Shown here piece by piece: positions 17,211 through 26,768 of a stretch of DNA of 64,000 nt. Made by a program: the position numbers and the translations under genes. Where the stretch lies: the NCBI GenBank assembly GCA_017938315.1, contig JAGBBV010000013.1:62001-126000 (forward strand), read 5' to 3'. This stretch comes from Lachnospiraceae bacterium (lineage in GTDB: Bacteria > Bacillota > Clostridia > Lachnospirales > Lachnospiraceae). The stretch's first letter is position 1, and the number at the start of each line of letters is the position of its first letter. Below the pieces are notes generated by a model, which searched no databases, was not told the origin of the DNA, and worked only from the letters and a program-made list of their open reading frames with translations.

Positions 17211-17239
17211 TTGCATGAAATTGCAATTTTTAGTATGAT
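17211..17239 (+). promoter_or_regulatory. Vegetative promoter for the purEMND operon
   Basis: TTGCAT (17211-17216), 17 bp, TATGAT (17234-17239), 37 bp before purE. No PurR box pair or purine riboswitch is visible between promoter and gene. Confidence 0.62.
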
Positions 17240-17275
17240 GTTATAGGATAATTGGAACAAACAAAGGAGAATGAT

Positions 17276-17776
17276 ATGGCACAGGTAGGTATTGTAATGG
17301 GCAGTGATTCCGATATGCCGGTAATGGCGAAGGCTGCCGATATTTTGGAAGAACTTGGTATTACTTATGAAATGAAGATTATTTCCGCGCACAGAGAGCC
17401 GGATGTATTTTTTGAATATGCAAACACTGCAGAGGAAAAAGGATTTAAAGTAATTATTGCAGGTGCAGGTATGGCAGCACATCTGCCCGGCATGTGTGCA
17501 GCTATTTTCCCTATGCCGGTAATCGGTATTCCCATGCATACGACATCTTTGGGAGGAAGAGATTCCCTGTATTCTATCGTACAGATGCCCTCAGGTATTC
17601 CCGTTGCAACAGTAGCGATTAACGGTGGTGCAAATGCAGGACTTCTTGCAGCTAAGATTTTGGCTACATCGGATGCAGAGTTATTAAAGAAATTAAAGGC
17701 GTACACTCAGACTTTAAAAGAAAGTGTACAGAAGAAGGATGCACGCCTTGCAGAAGTAGGTTATAAAAATTATTAA
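17276..17776 (+). CDS. purE: N5-carboxyaminoimidazole ribonucleotide mutase
   Basis: Class I PurE, which moves the carboxylate of N5-CAIR to give CAIR in purine synthesis. The active-site regions [14 protein letters not shown] (residues 4-17), ISAHREPD (about 39-46) and [11 protein letters not shown] (about 69-79) are intact, and the length of 166 aa is normal. ATG 17276 is used because AAAGGAGA ends seven bases upstream; a longer frame from 17252 has no such support. No purK is adjacent. First gene of a run with purM, purN and purD, 50 bp before purM. Confidence 0.95.
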   Translation: MAQVGIVMGSDSDMPVMAKAADILEELGITYEMKIISAHREPDVFFEYANTAEEKGFKVIIAGAGMAAHLPGMCAAIFPMPVIGIPMHTTSLGGRDSLYSIVQMPSGIPVATVAINGGANAGLLAAKILATSDAELLKKLKAYTQTLKESVQKKDARLAEVGYKNY

Positions 17777-17826
17777 AAGATAAAGAAAAATTACAGTGTA
17801 AGGAACCCTTACAGAAGGAGAGAAAA

Positions 17827-18852
17827 ATGGATTATAAGACAGCCGGTGTGGATATTGAAGCAGGTTATGAATCAGTAGAATTAATGAAGAAGCATGTAAA
17901 AGAGACCATGCGTCCCGAAGTACTCGGTGGACTTGGCGGATTTGCAGGAGCCTTCTCCATGGATGCCATTAAAAAGATGGAGAATCCGATTTTGGTTTCA
18001 GGCACAGATGGTGTGGGAACGAAGATCCAACTTGCATTTATTATGGATAAGCATGATACCATCGGTATCGACTGTGTGGCAATGTGTGTAAATGACATTG
18101 CATGCTGCGGTGGAGAACCCTTATTCTTCCTTGACTATATTGCTTGTGGTAAAAACTTCCCTGAGAAGATTGCCACGATTGTAAAGGGCGTTGCAGAAGG
18201 CTGTAAGCAGTCCGGAGCAGCATTAATCGGTGGTGAGACTGCAGAACATCCCGGGCTTATGCCGGAAGAAGATTACGATCTTGCAGGATTTGCAGTGGGC
18301 GTAGTAGATGAAAAGGACATGATTACCGGAGAGAATATAAAGCCCGGTGATACATTAATCGGTATTGCTTCATCAGGTGTTCACAGTAACGGATTTTCAT
18401 TGGTGAGAAAAGTGTTTATGATGACCAAGGAGAGCCTGGATACATATTATGAGGAACTTGGCACAACTCTCGGAGAGGCACTTCTTGCACCTACCAGAAT
18501 TTATGTGAAAGCTTTAAAGAATGTAAAAGAAGCCGGTGTTACCTTAAAGGGATGTAGCCATATCACAGGTGGTGGTTTCTATGAAAATATTCCCAGAATG
18601 CTTCCCGACGGCGTACGTGCAGTTGTGAAGAAAGACAGTTATGAAGTACCTGCCATTTTTAAGTTGATGCAGAAGACAGGTAACTTAGAAGAAAAAATGA
18701 TGTATAATACTTACAATATGGGACTTGGCATGATTGTGGCAGTTGACCCTGCAGACGTAGATAAGACAATGGAAGCAATTAAGGCTGCCGGAGATACCGC
18801 ATATGTAGTAGGTAGTGTAGAAGCCGGAGAAAAGGGAGTAACCATATGTTAA
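17827..18852 (+). CDS. purM: Phosphoribosylformylglycinamidine cyclo-ligase (AIR synthetase)
   Basis: ATP-dependent closure of FGAM to AIR. The sequence has the family N-terminus [20 protein letters not shown], the nucleotide region GTDGVGTKI (about 61-69), and the [11 protein letters not shown] segment (about 249-259). Length of 341 aa is typical. AGAAGGAG lies ahead of the start, and a small perfect hairpin (TGTAAGG, AAC, CCTTACA; 17797-17813) sits immediately before that site. The gene overlaps purN by 7 bp, implying coupled translation. Confidence 0.95.
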   Translation: MDYKTAGVDIEAGYESVELMKKHVKETMRPEVLGGLGGFAGAFSMDAIKKMENPILVSGTDGVGTKIQLAFIMDKHDTIGIDCVAMCVNDIACCGGEPLFFLDYIACGKNFPEKIATIVKGVAEGCKQSGAALIGGETAEHPGLMPEEDYDLAGFAVGVVDEKDMITGENIKPGDTLIGIASSGVHSNGFSLVRKVFMMTKESLDTYYEELGTTLGEALLAPTRIYVKALKNVKEAGVTLKGCSHITGGGFYENIPRMLPDGVRAVVKKDSYEVPAIFKLMQKTGNLEEKMMYNTYNMGLGMIVAVDPADVDKTMEAIKAAGDTAYVVGSVEAGEKGVTIC

Positions 18853-19439
18853 ATATTGTGGTATGTGTTTCCGGTGGAGGCACGAACTTACAGGCTATTA
18901 TAGACGGTGTGAAAAGCGGTGCCATAAGGAACACTAAAATAACGGGTGTTATCAGCAATAACGCAGGAGCCTATGCACTGACAAGGGCAGAAGAAAACGG
19001 CATTCCCGCATTTTGCATCTCGCCAAAGAATTATGAGAATAGGGCAGCTTTTAACGAGGCATTTCTGGATAAATTAAAAGAATTAAATCCTGATTTAATC
19101 GTTCTTGCGGGATTCCTTGTTATCATACCGGAAGAAATGATTGCCACATACAGAGACCGGATTATCAATATCCATCCGTCACTCATTCCCTCATTTTGCG
19201 GAACGGGCTACTATGGACTGAAGGTTCATGAGGAAGCGTTAAAAAGGGGCGTAAAAGTAACCGGTGCTACAGTTCACTATGTTGATGAAGGGACAGATAC
19301 CGGAACGATTATTGCACAGAAAGCAGTGGAAATAATGGACGGTGATACACCTGAGGTGTTACAGAGAAGAGTCATGGAACAGGCAGAATGGGTTATCTTG
19401 CCCAAGGCTATTGATGAAATTGCCATGAGAGAAAAATAA
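18846..19439 (+). CDS. purN: Phosphoribosylglycinamide formyltransferase (GART)
   Basis: Uses 10-formyl-tetrahydrofolate to formylate GAR. Features: N-terminal [15 protein letters not shown] (P-loop like GAR phosphate site), catalytic [12 protein letters not shown] (Asn and His, about 105-116) and [15 protein letters not shown] with the catalytic Asp (about 138-152). Length 197 aa is normal. The start overlaps the last codons of purM, and the gene is 15 bp before purD. Confidence 0.95.
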   Translation: MLNIVVCVSGGGTNLQAIIDGVKSGAIRNTKITGVISNNAGAYALTRAEENGIPAFCISPKNYENRAAFNEAFLDKLKELNPDLIVLAGFLVIIPEEMIATYRDRIINIHPSLIPSFCGTGYYGLKVHEEALKRGVKVTGATVHYVDEGTDTGTIIAQKAVEIMDGDTPEVLQRRVMEQAEWVILPKAIDEIAMREK

Positions 19440-19454
19440 AAAGAGGAAGAAAAC

Positions 19455-20726
19455 ATGAAAGTATTAATCGTAGGAAGCGGCGGAAGAGAACATGCCATTG
19501 CAACTTCTGTTGCCAAGAGTAATAAGGTAGATAAAATTTACTGTGCACCGGGCAATGCCGGAATCGGTATGATTGCGGAGTGTGTTCCTATCGGAGCCAT
19601 GGAATTTGATAAGCTTGTAGATTTTGCAAAAAGTGAGCAGATTGATTTAACCATTGTGGGAATGGACGATCCTTTGGTAGGCGGTCTGGTTGATGAGCTG
19701 GAAAATGCAGGTATCCGTACATTCGGACCTAGAAAGAATGCTGCAATTTTAGAAGGAAGCAAGGCATTTTCAAAGGACTTAATGAAGAAGTACAATATTC
19801 CTACTGCAGCCTATGAAAACTTTGATGATGCAGATAAAGCAATGGCCTATTTGGAAAAGGCAGATTTCCCTATTGTTCTTAAAGCAGACGGTCTTGCACT
19901 TGGAAAAGGTGTTCTCATTTGCCAGAACTTAGAGGAGGCAAAAGAGGGCGTAAAGAGCATTATGCTGGATAAACAGTTCGGCAGTGCAGGAAATACCCTG
20001 GTAATCGAAGAGTTTATGACAGGCCGTGAAGTTTCCGTTCTTTCCTATGTAGACGGAAAAACCATAAAGACCATGACATCTGCACAGGACCATAAGAGGG
20101 CAGGAGACGGTGACACCGGATTAAATACCGGCGGAATGGGAACCTTCTCCCCCAGTCCTTTTTACACGAAAGAAGTGGATGAGTTCTGCCGGAAATACAT
20201 TTATCAGCCTACAGTAGATGCTATGGCTTCTGAAGGAAGAGAATTCAAAGGAATCATTTTCTTTGGACTGATGCTTACGGAAAAAGGTCCTAAAGTCCTT
20301 GAGTATAATGCAAGATTTGGTGATCCGGAAGCCCAGGTAGTGCTTCCCAGAATGAAAAATGATATAATAGAAGTAATGGAAGCTTGTATCGACGGTACAT
20401 TGGATAAAGTCGATTTACAGTTTGAAGATAATGCAGCAGTATGTGTAGTTCTTGCATCTGACGGCTATCCTGTAAAATATGAGAAAGGCTTTGTGATTAA
20501 AGGCCTTGAAAAATTTGAAGGACAGGATTCTTATTTCTGTTTCCATGCGGGAACGAAAAAGACAGACGAAGGAATCGTGACAAACGGGGGACGTGTCCTT
20601 GGTATTACTGCAAAAGGCGCTGATTTGAAGCAGGCCCGTGCCAATGCTTATGCGGCTACAGAATGGGTGGAATTTGACAATAAATATATGCGTCATGATA
20701 TTGGAAAAGCAATTGATGAAGCGTAA
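19455..20726 (+). CDS. purD: Phosphoribosylamine-glycine ligase (GAR synthetase)
   Basis: ATP-grasp enzyme joining phosphoribosylamine and glycine. Starts with VLIVGSGGREHAIA (residues 3-16), contains KADGLALGKGV (about 144-154), the HKRAGDGDTGLNTGGMG substrate loop (about 215-231) and EYNARFGDPEAQ (metal ligands, about 284-295). 423 aa is the expected length. Last gene of the purEMND cluster; purF, purC, purB and purH are absent from the window, and purL lies 10 kb away. Confidence 0.95.
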   Translation: MKVLIVGSGGREHAIATSVAKSNKVDKIYCAPGNAGIGMIAECVPIGAMEFDKLVDFAKSEQIDLTIVGMDDPLVGGLVDELENAGIRTFGPRKNAAILEGSKAFSKDLMKKYNIPTAAYENFDDADKAMAYLEKADFPIVLKADGLALGKGVLICQNLEEAKEGVKSIMLDKQFGSAGNTLVIEEFMTGREVSVLSYVDGKTIKTMTSAQDHKRAGDGDTGLNTGGMGTFSPSPFYTKEVDEFCRKYIYQPTVDAMASEGREFKGIIFFGLMLTEKGPKVLEYNARFGDPEAQVVLPRMKNDIIEVMEACIDGTLDKVDLQFEDNAAVCVVLASDGYPVKYEKGFVIKGLEKFEGQDSYFCFHAGTKKTDEGIVTNGGRVLGITAKGADLKQARANAYAATEWVEFDNKYMRHDIGKAIDEA

Positions 20727-20778
20727 GGAATAACAGGTTGGGGTTCATAAGAGAAAGGTAAAAGGAGTAACATTAAAA

Positions 20779-22128
20779 ATGAAAAAGGGTTTGTTTCAAA
20801 AGAAAATCTGGATAAAAGGTATGCTTGGAATTGCCACATGTGTAGCAGTATTTTGCATGTGCAGTTTTGTCAGTGAAGCTGCAACCGGTAAGGTGACAGC
20901 GGATACTGCCAAAATCAGAAAAGAGGCAAGTACAGACAGTGAGGTTGTGGGAAGCACATCAAACGGTACAACAGTAGATATAGTGGGAGCTGTGAAAGAT
21001 GCTTCAGGAACTGTTTGGTATAAAGTACCTAATGGTAACAATACCTACGGATATATCAGAAGTGATCTGATTGAAACAAATGATTCCATTCAGGTATCCG
21101 AAGCACCGGCGCAGAACAGTGCATCATCTGAACCTGCAAATAAGCCGGAAGAGACAGTTCCTACATCCATTGGCGAGATGAAAGCGACAATCTCTGAAGA
21201 GAGTATCAGAGTCCGTTCCGGTGCATCTACAAAGCATGATACCGTAACATCTTTAAAACAGGGAACTGAAATTACATTAATAGGCGAAGCTACAGACAGT
21301 TCAGGCAATAAGTGGTATCAAATGACCTGTGAAAAGAATGGACGTACCATAAACGGATATGTCCGTTCTGATTTGATTGCTATAAGCGAAGTGCAGGAAG
21401 AAAATCCGGAAGGTGAGAATGGTGAAGCGGCAGAAGGTGAAAATCCGGAAGAAATCACAGAGCAGCCTCCGGCAGAACCGGCAGAGCCTGAACACAATGA
21501 TTATGAAGTTGTTTATAATGAAGACCAGTATTGGTTATATAATAATATAGACAGTACCATGATGAAGGTGGAAGACCTGCTTACTGTTGTGAACACAGCA
21601 AATGAAAATAATGCTGCTTTGCAGGAACAGGTAAAAAGTAATAAGATTATTATCATCATTTTGGCAGTCATTATTGTTCTTTTAGTCATTGGAGTAACTC
21701 TTTTGATTTTCAAATTGAGAGATTTCTACTACGAAGATTATGATGAAGATTATGAGGAGGAAGAAGAACAGGCCGTGCCGCGCCGCAGAAGACCTGTTTC
21801 CGATGACAGATATGAAAGAGAAGAAAAACCCGTAAGACAGCAGCGTCCGGCCCAGGCAGGAGCCCAGCGTTCAGGACAAATGTTGCAGAGACCTTCCGGA
21901 GCAGCACCCCAGAGAAATCCCCAGGGGGCAGCACATAAGCCATCTCAAGGAACAGCGCAGAGACCGACACAGGGAAATGCACAAAAGTCCGTGTCAAAGC
22001 CTGAATTACATGCGGCGGAAAAAATGCAGCCGGAGAAAAAGGCAGCTCCGAGAAAATCCCAGAATTTCTTATTGGATGACGATGAATTTGAATTTGAATT
22101 TTTAAATATGGATGATAAAGATTTATAG
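20779..22128 (+). CDS. Membrane-anchored protein with two bacterial SH3 domains, 449 aa
   Basis: A signal sequence (residues about 1-35, cleavage near SEAATG) precedes two SH3_3 domains (about 36-98 and 131-198; each with the pattern RxxASTxxxVxxSLxxGTxxxxxG and WYxV/M ... GYVRSDLI), a Glu/Pro-rich linker, then a second hydrophobic segment (about 290-314) and a cytoplasmic tail of ~135 residues with RRRR and Gln/Pro/Ala-rich repeats ending in acidic DDDEFEFEF. SH3_3 domains generally bind peptidoglycan, so this is probably a wall-binding, transmembrane protein; the long disordered tail suggests an intracellular partner. It lies immediately upstream of clpC with a terminator between them. Confidence 0.82.
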   Translation: MKKGLFQKKIWIKGMLGIATCVAVFCMCSFVSEAATGKVTADTAKIRKEASTDSEVVGSTSNGTTVDIVGAVKDASGTVWYKVPNGNNTYGYIRSDLIETNDSIQVSEAPAQNSASSEPANKPEETVPTSIGEMKATISEESIRVRSGASTKHDTVTSLKQGTEITLIGEATDSSGNKWYQMTCEKNGRTINGYVRSDLIAISEVQEENPEGENGEAAEGENPEEITEQPPAEPAEPEHNDYEVVYNEDQYWLYNNIDSTMMKVEDLLTVVNTANENNAALQEQVKSNKIIIIILAVIIVLLVIGVTLLIFKLRDFYYEDYDEDYEEEEEQAVPRRRRPVSDDRYEREEKPVRQQRPAQAGAQRSGQMLQRPSGAAPQRNPQGAAHKPSQGTAQRPTQGNAQKSVSKPELHAAEKMQPEKKAAPRKSQNFLLDDDEFEFEFLNMDDKDL

Positions 22129-22144
22129 GAACAAAAGATAAACG

Positions 22145-22174
22145 AGAGGGATAGCAATAGCTATTCCTCTTTAT
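22145..22174 (+). terminator. Hairpin between the SH3 gene and clpC
   Basis: AGAGGGATAGC, AATA, GCTATTCCTCT followed by TTATC: an 11-bp stem with one wobble pair. The short T-run makes termination partial at best. Confidence 0.5.
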
Positions 22175-22224
22175 CACAAGAGGAGTATTGAGGAAAAATT
22201 TTGACGACTATGGAGGATGATGGA

Positions 22225-24666
22225 ATGCAGTCAGATTATACGGCAAAAGCAAAATCAGTGCTGACATTGGCGGCAAGATGTGCATCGCGTATGAAGACAG
22301 GATATATCGGAACAGAGCATATTTTGGTGGGATTACTTAAGGAAAAAAACAATGTTGCAGCCAAAGTACTTGTGGAAAACGGTATAGAAGAAGATAAATT
22401 AATGGAAATGATCAGGGAACTGATTAAGCCGGAAACAAATGTGATTTTAAAAGAAAAAGAGGGTTATTCGCCACGGGCAGAGATTATTTTGGGGGAAGCC
22501 CACAATCTTGCAGAACGCTTTGAAAGCAATGAAGTGGGAACAGAACATATTCTTCTGGCTATTTTGAAGGAAGGGGAAAATGTAGCAGCAAGACTTTTGA
22601 AAACCATGGGGGCCCCGATTCAAAAACTTTATGTAGAGACACTTACTGCAATGGGTGAGGACCCTGCTTTATATAAGGAAGACCTTGCAAAAAAAGGAAA
22701 AAATAAGAAAAACGCAACAGCTACCTTGGAACAGTATAGCAGGGACTTGACTGCACTTGCAGCAGATGGAAAGCTTGACCCTGTCATTGGAAGGGAAAAG
22801 GAAATCAAGCGTGTTATTGAAATATTGAGCAGAAGAAACAAAAATAATCCTTGTCTGATTGGAGAGCCTGGAGTTGGCAAAACCGCAGTAGTAGAGGGGC
22901 TTGCCTTAAGAATTGTGGCAGGAGAAGTGCCTTTTACAGTGAGGGATAAACGGGTACTTACACTGGATTTGTCCGGAATGGTAGCAGGTTCAAAGTACAG
23001 GGGCGAATTTGAGGAGCGAATTAAAAAGGTCATTAAGGAAGTACAGGAAGACGGCAATATTATTTTATTCCTTGATGAGATGCATACCATTATCGGAGCA
23101 GGAGGAGCTGAGGGTGCCATTGATGCCTCCAATATATTGAAGCCTTCTCTTGCAAGAGGAGAATTGCAGTTAATTGGTGCCACCACCATAGCCGAATACC
23201 ATAAGTATGTGGAAAAGGACGCTGCGCTGGAGAGACGTTTTCAGTCTGTAATGGTAGAAGAGCCTACAGAGGAAGAGGCAATTGCCATTTTGGAAGGAAT
23301 TGCATCCAAATATGAAGAACATCATCAGGTTACCATTACAAAAGAGGCCATTAAAACAGCAGTGGAATTATCAAAGAGATATATTAATGACAGAAATCTG
23401 CCTGACAAAGCAATTGATGTGATGGACGAAGCTGCTGCGGCAATCCGCTTAAAGTATATGCATACTCCTGAAAAAATGAAAGATATGATGGCTGATATTA
23501 TGGAAATGGATAAAGATGTAGAAAAAGCCATTATAGCCGGGAATATGGAAAAAGCTGCAACTGTCAGGAAAGAACAGGAAAAGCTAATTAAAAAATATCA
23601 GCGTATGAAAGATAGCAGTCTGAAAAAGCAGGAGAGTGAGCGCTATGAAATCGGTGAAACCGAGATTGCAGAGGTAGTATCGGCATGGACCAGAGTTCCT
23701 CTAAGTAAGTTGACTGAGAAAGAAAGTGAACGTCTTTTAAAATTAGAGGATGTGCTGCATCAGAGGGTCATTGGACAAGAGGAGGCTGTAAAGGCAGTTT
23801 CCAGAGCAATCAGACGTGGAAGAGTAGGCCTTCAAGACCCCAAACGTCCAATCGGTTCATTCCTGTTTTTAGGGCCTACAGGTGTGGGAAAAACAGAACT
23901 TTGTAAGGCACTCGCAGAAGCCATGTTTGGAAGTGAAAGTGCATTAATACGTGTAGATATGTCTGAATACATGGAAGGACATTCTGTGTCCAAGATGATA
24001 GGTTCTCCTCCCGGTTATGTGGGATTTGACGACGGAGGGCAGCTCAGCGAGAAGATTAGAAAGAATCCCTATTCCGTGGTACTGTTTGACGAAATTGAAA
24101 AGGCACATCCGGATGTGTTTAATGTGCTGTTGCAAGTTCTTGATGACGGACATATTACGGACTCCAAAGGCAGAAAAGTAAGTTTTAAAAATACAATCCT
24201 TATTATGACATCAAATGCCGGTGCCCAGAGAATTGTGGAACCTAAAAATTTGGGATTTGGCGTTGCAACGACCAAAGAGCAGGAATATGAAAAGATGAAA
24301 TCCGGAGTTATGGAAGAGGTTAAAAAACTGTTTAAACCGGAATTTATTAACCGTATTGATGAAATTATGGTGTTCCACTCTCTGGATAAGGAAAATATGA
24401 AACAGATTATGTCTCTTTTGTGCAAAAATCTCTCTAAGAGATGTATGGAACAGATGCAGATTAAGCTGACGGTGAGCACCCAGTTAAAGGAGCATATTAT
24501 TGAAAAATATGCAGACTACAAGATGGGGGCAAGGCCATTAAAGAGGGCAATCCAGACAGTGATAGAGGATGCACTTGCACAGGAGATACTTTCCGGACAT
24601 GTAAATGCAGGAGATACTGTCTCAGCGGGCTATCGGAAAGAAAAAATTGTTTTCGAAGTGAAGTAA
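22225..24666 (+). CDS. clpC: ClpC-type AAA+ unfoldase of the Clp protease
   Basis: ATP-driven unfoldase that feeds proteins to ClpP. Clp_N repeats occupy about residues 1-140, the first AAA domain has Walker A GEPGVGKTAV (near 210) and IILFLDEMHTI, the coiled M domain is about 410-480, and the second AAA domain has GPTGVGKTELCKA (near 555) and VVLFDEIEKAHPD. A NLGFG loop near 680 is the usual ClpP docking element. 813 aa is normal for ClpC. ATG 22225 is preceded by GGAGG at 8 bp; earlier in-frame starts (22201 TTG, 22210 ATG) lack one. No ctsR, mcsA or mcsB is adjacent and I see no CtsR heptad repeat upstream. Confidence 0.95.
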   Translation: MQSDYTAKAKSVLTLAARCASRMKTGYIGTEHILVGLLKEKNNVAAKVLVENGIEEDKLMEMIRELIKPETNVILKEKEGYSPRAEIILGEAHNLAERFESNEVGTEHILLAILKEGENVAARLLKTMGAPIQKLYVETLTAMGEDPALYKEDLAKKGKNKKNATATLEQYSRDLTALAADGKLDPVIGREKEIKRVIEILSRRNKNNPCLIGEPGVGKTAVVEGLALRIVAGEVPFTVRDKRVLTLDLSGMVAGSKYRGEFEERIKKVIKEVQEDGNIILFLDEMHTIIGAGGAEGAIDASNILKPSLARGELQLIGATTIAEYHKYVEKDAALERRFQSVMVEEPTEEEAIAILEGIASKYEEHHQVTITKEAIKTAVELSKRYINDRNLPDKAIDVMDEAAAAIRLKYMHTPEKMKDMMADIMEMDKDVEKAIIAGNMEKAATVRKEQEKLIKKYQRMKDSSLKKQESERYEIGETEIAEVVSAWTRVPLSKLTEKESERLLKLEDVLHQRVIGQEEAVKAVSRAIRRGRVGLQDPKRPIGSFLFLGPTGVGKTELCKALAEAMFGSESALIRVDMSEYMEGHSVSKMIGSPPGYVGFDDGGQLSEKIRKNPYSVVLFDEIEKAHPDVFNVLLQVLDDGHITDSKGRKVSFKNTILIMTSNAGAQRIVEPKNLGFGVATTKEQEYEKMKSGVMEEVKKLFKPEFINRIDEIMVFHSLDKENMKQIMSLLCKNLSKRCMEQMQIKLTVSTQLKEHIIEKYADYKMGARPLKRAIQTVIEDALAQEILSGHVNAGDTVSAGYRKEKIVFEVK

Positions 24667-24742
24667 ATTTTGGTAGCCATAAATTTAAAAATATATTATA
24701 CTGATACTATACCAATGACGAAATTCAGGAGGGATACAAAAA

Positions 24743-25153
24743 ATGGCTGTTGTAAATGAACTGCTCCGTAAAGAAGAAGGCGGTGCTATCAGTTTTGGAA
24801 ATCATAAATTGGATGAAAAAGCAAAACTGGAAGACTTTGAGTGCAATGGTGATTTATATAAGGTAAAAACTTACAAGACAATGACAAAACTTGAAAGAAA
24901 CGGTATGTTTGTATATGAATCTGTACCGGGAACCAGTGTCGTACAGTTCTCAGAGAGTGAAGAAGGAATTACTTTCCTGGTAGAAGGTGATGAGGATGCA
25001 CAAATTACCGTAGAACTTGCAGAAGACACAGAGTATGAGGTTGTTGTCGGTGAAAGAAATATGGGGAAAATGAAAACCAATTTGGGCGGCAAGTTGAATA
25101 TAAGCGTGGAACTTGCAGCAGCCGGTGAAGTAATGGTTAAAATTTTAAAATAA
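24743..25153 (+). CDS. Conserved protein of unknown function, 136 aa
   Basis: ATG 24743 follows AGGAGGG. The protein is soluble, acidic and beta-rich, starting MAVVNELLRKEEGGAISFGN and continuing with repeated short strands; no membrane segment, signal or catalytic motif. It resembles small conserved proteins annotated in Lachnospiraceae as endosialidase-like, but I see nothing that supports an enzyme function. It stands alone between clpC and radA, with a terminator after it. Confidence 0.75.
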   Translation: MAVVNELLRKEEGGAISFGNHKLDEKAKLEDFECNGDLYKVKTYKTMTKLERNGMFVYESVPGTSVVQFSESEEGITFLVEGDEDAQITVELAEDTEYEVVVGERNMGKMKTNLGGKLNISVELAAAGEVMVKILK

Positions 25154-25156
25154 TAA

Positions 25157-25196
25157 AAAATGCCTTCTGCCTGGTAAAAGGTGGAAGGTATTTTGT
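25157..25196 (+). terminator. Rho-independent terminator before radA
   Basis: AATGCCTTCTGCC and GGTGGAAGGTATT pair over 13 bases with wobble pairs, loop TGGTAAAA, followed by TTTTG. Confidence 0.72.
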
Positions 25197-25215
25197 TCAT
25201 GTAGGGGATGAAAAA

Positions 25216-26592
25216 ATGGCAAAAGCAAAGAATAATACAATTTTTTTCTGTCAAAATTGTGGATATGAGTCTGCAAAGTGGATGGGACAATGTCCCGGCT
25301 GCAGGGAATGGAATACTTTTGTGGAAGAGACGGCAGTGACCGGACAGGGGAAATCCAAGGGAAACTCTATAGGCAGGTCACAAAACATGCAAAGTAAGCC
25401 CACAGTCCTTGCGGAGATATCCTTGCAGGAAGAAGACAGGATTACTACCAAGATAAAGGAACTGGACAGGGTCTTAGGAGGCGGTATTGTGACCGGTTCC
25501 CTTACCCTTGTGGGCGGGGATCCCGGAATCGGTAAATCCACATTGCTGTTGCAGGTATGCAGAAATTTGGCGCTGGCAGGCCGTGAAGTATTATATGTAT
25601 CAGGAGAAGAATCTTTAAAGCAGATTAAACTGCGTGCAAACAGAATCGGGGAATTTAATGAGCATTTGAAACTGCTTTGTGAAACCAGCCTTCAAAGTAT
25701 TGAAGAAACAATAAGGCGAAGTAAACCGGAAGTGGTTATTATCGATTCAATACAGACCATGTACCATGAGGAAGTCAGCTCGGCACCGGGAAGTGTGTCC
25801 CAGGTCCGTGAGGCAACATCCGTTCTTTTGCAGCTGGCAAAAGGACTGAATGTCTCTGTTTTTATAGTAGGACATGTGACCAAGGAAGGCACGGTGGCAG
25901 GCCCCAGAGTGCTGGAGCATATGGTAGATACCGTGCTATATTTTGAGGGGGACAGGAATGCATCCTACCGTGTACTAAGAGGGGTGAAAAACAGGTTTGG
26001 TTCTACCAATGAAATTGGTGTATTTGAAATGGCAGCCACAGGTCTTAGGGAAGTGGAAAACCCGTCAGAGTTTATGCTAAACGGAAAGCCGGAAGATGCA
26101 AGCGGTTCGGTGGTGGTATGTTCCATGGAAGGAACCAGACCCATTTTAATAGAAATACAAGCTCTTGTCTGCCATAGCAATTTTGGAATTCCAAGAAGAC
26201 AGACAATAGGAACGGATTTTAACAGGGTGAATTTATTGATGGCTGTATTGGAGAAGCGGCTGGGACTTCAGATAGGTAATTGTGACGCTTATGTAAATAT
26301 TGCCGGTGGCATTAAGATTCAGGAGCCTGCCATTGACCTTGGTATTGCCATGGCAATTGTCTCAAGTTATAAAAACCGTGCCATAGACAGTGGTGTGATT
26401 GCCATCGGAGAAGTAGGTCTTAGCGGAGAAGTCCGTGCAGTCAGTCAGATACAGGGACGTGTGCAGGAAGCAAAGAAACTGGGATTTACTACTTGCATTA
26501 TTCCAAGCGTATGCATGGACAGTGTGAAAGAGATGAAAGGAATTAAAATAATTGGCGTGGGAAATGTGCGGGAAGCCATGGATTTGATATAA
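25216..26592 (+). CDS. radA: DNA repair protein RadA (Sms)
   Basis: RecA-like ATPase that promotes branch migration during recombination repair. N-terminal zinc finger C-x2-C-x11-C-x2-C (FFCQNCGYESAKWMGQCPGC, Cys12, 15, 27, 30), Walker A GGDPGIGKST (about 95-104), the RadA-specific KNRFGSTNEIG (about 256-266), and a C-terminal Lon-protease-like domain (about 300-458) with IGEVGLSGEVRAV. Length of 458 aa is standard. Preceded by its own short leader and a terminator; followed by 176 bp of non-coding DNA before the LCP gene. Confidence 0.95.
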   Translation: MAKAKNNTIFFCQNCGYESAKWMGQCPGCREWNTFVEETAVTGQGKSKGNSIGRSQNMQSKPTVLAEISLQEEDRITTKIKELDRVLGGGIVTGSLTLVGGDPGIGKSTLLLQVCRNLALAGREVLYVSGEESLKQIKLRANRIGEFNEHLKLLCETSLQSIEETIRRSKPEVVIIDSIQTMYHEEVSSAPGSVSQVREATSVLLQLAKGLNVSVFIVGHVTKEGTVAGPRVLEHMVDTVLYFEGDRNASYRVLRGVKNRFGSTNEIGVFEMAATGLREVENPSEFMLNGKPEDASGSVVVCSMEGTRPILIEIQALVCHSNFGIPRRQTIGTDFNRVNLLMAVLEKRLGLQIGNCDAYVNIAGGIKIQEPAIDLGIAMAIVSSYKNRAIDSGVIAIGEVGLSGEVRAVSQIQGRVQEAKKLGFTTCIIPSVCMDSVKEMKGIKIIGVGNVREAMDLI

Positions 26593-26608
26593 ATATCAGC
26601 CAATAAAT

Positions 26609-26635
26609 TGTAACAAAAGTGTGACATTTTTCACA
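26609..26635 (+). promoter_or_regulatory. Candidate regulator-binding site upstream of the LCP gene
   Basis: Two overlapping patterns: a direct repeat TGTAAC-N5-TGTGAC (26609-26625), one mismatch from the WalR box TGTWAH-N5-TGTWAH, and a perfect inverted repeat TGTGA-N6-TCACA (26620-26635) of the CRP/FNR type. It lies ~135 bp before the start codon. Which regulator binds cannot be decided from sequence. Confidence 0.4.
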
Positions 26636-26768
26636 AAAAAGTAAAAAATCCTTAAAAAAATATTGAAATTTCTATTCAAACAGAGAGCTTTGTGGTAATA
26701 TATAAAAGGATTTGCATTTTTTGCCGTTTTATGACAAAAGGTGTAACGGAAAGGATTGGATCTTTGGC

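Noticed and set aside
17200-17275. Purine riboswitch or PurR box before purE
   Set aside because: Only 36 bases lie between the -10 and the gene, with no conserved riboswitch core or paired PurR boxes.
24667-24742. Promoter for the 136-aa gene
   Set aside because: AT-rich with possible TATACT but no -35 at a proper distance.
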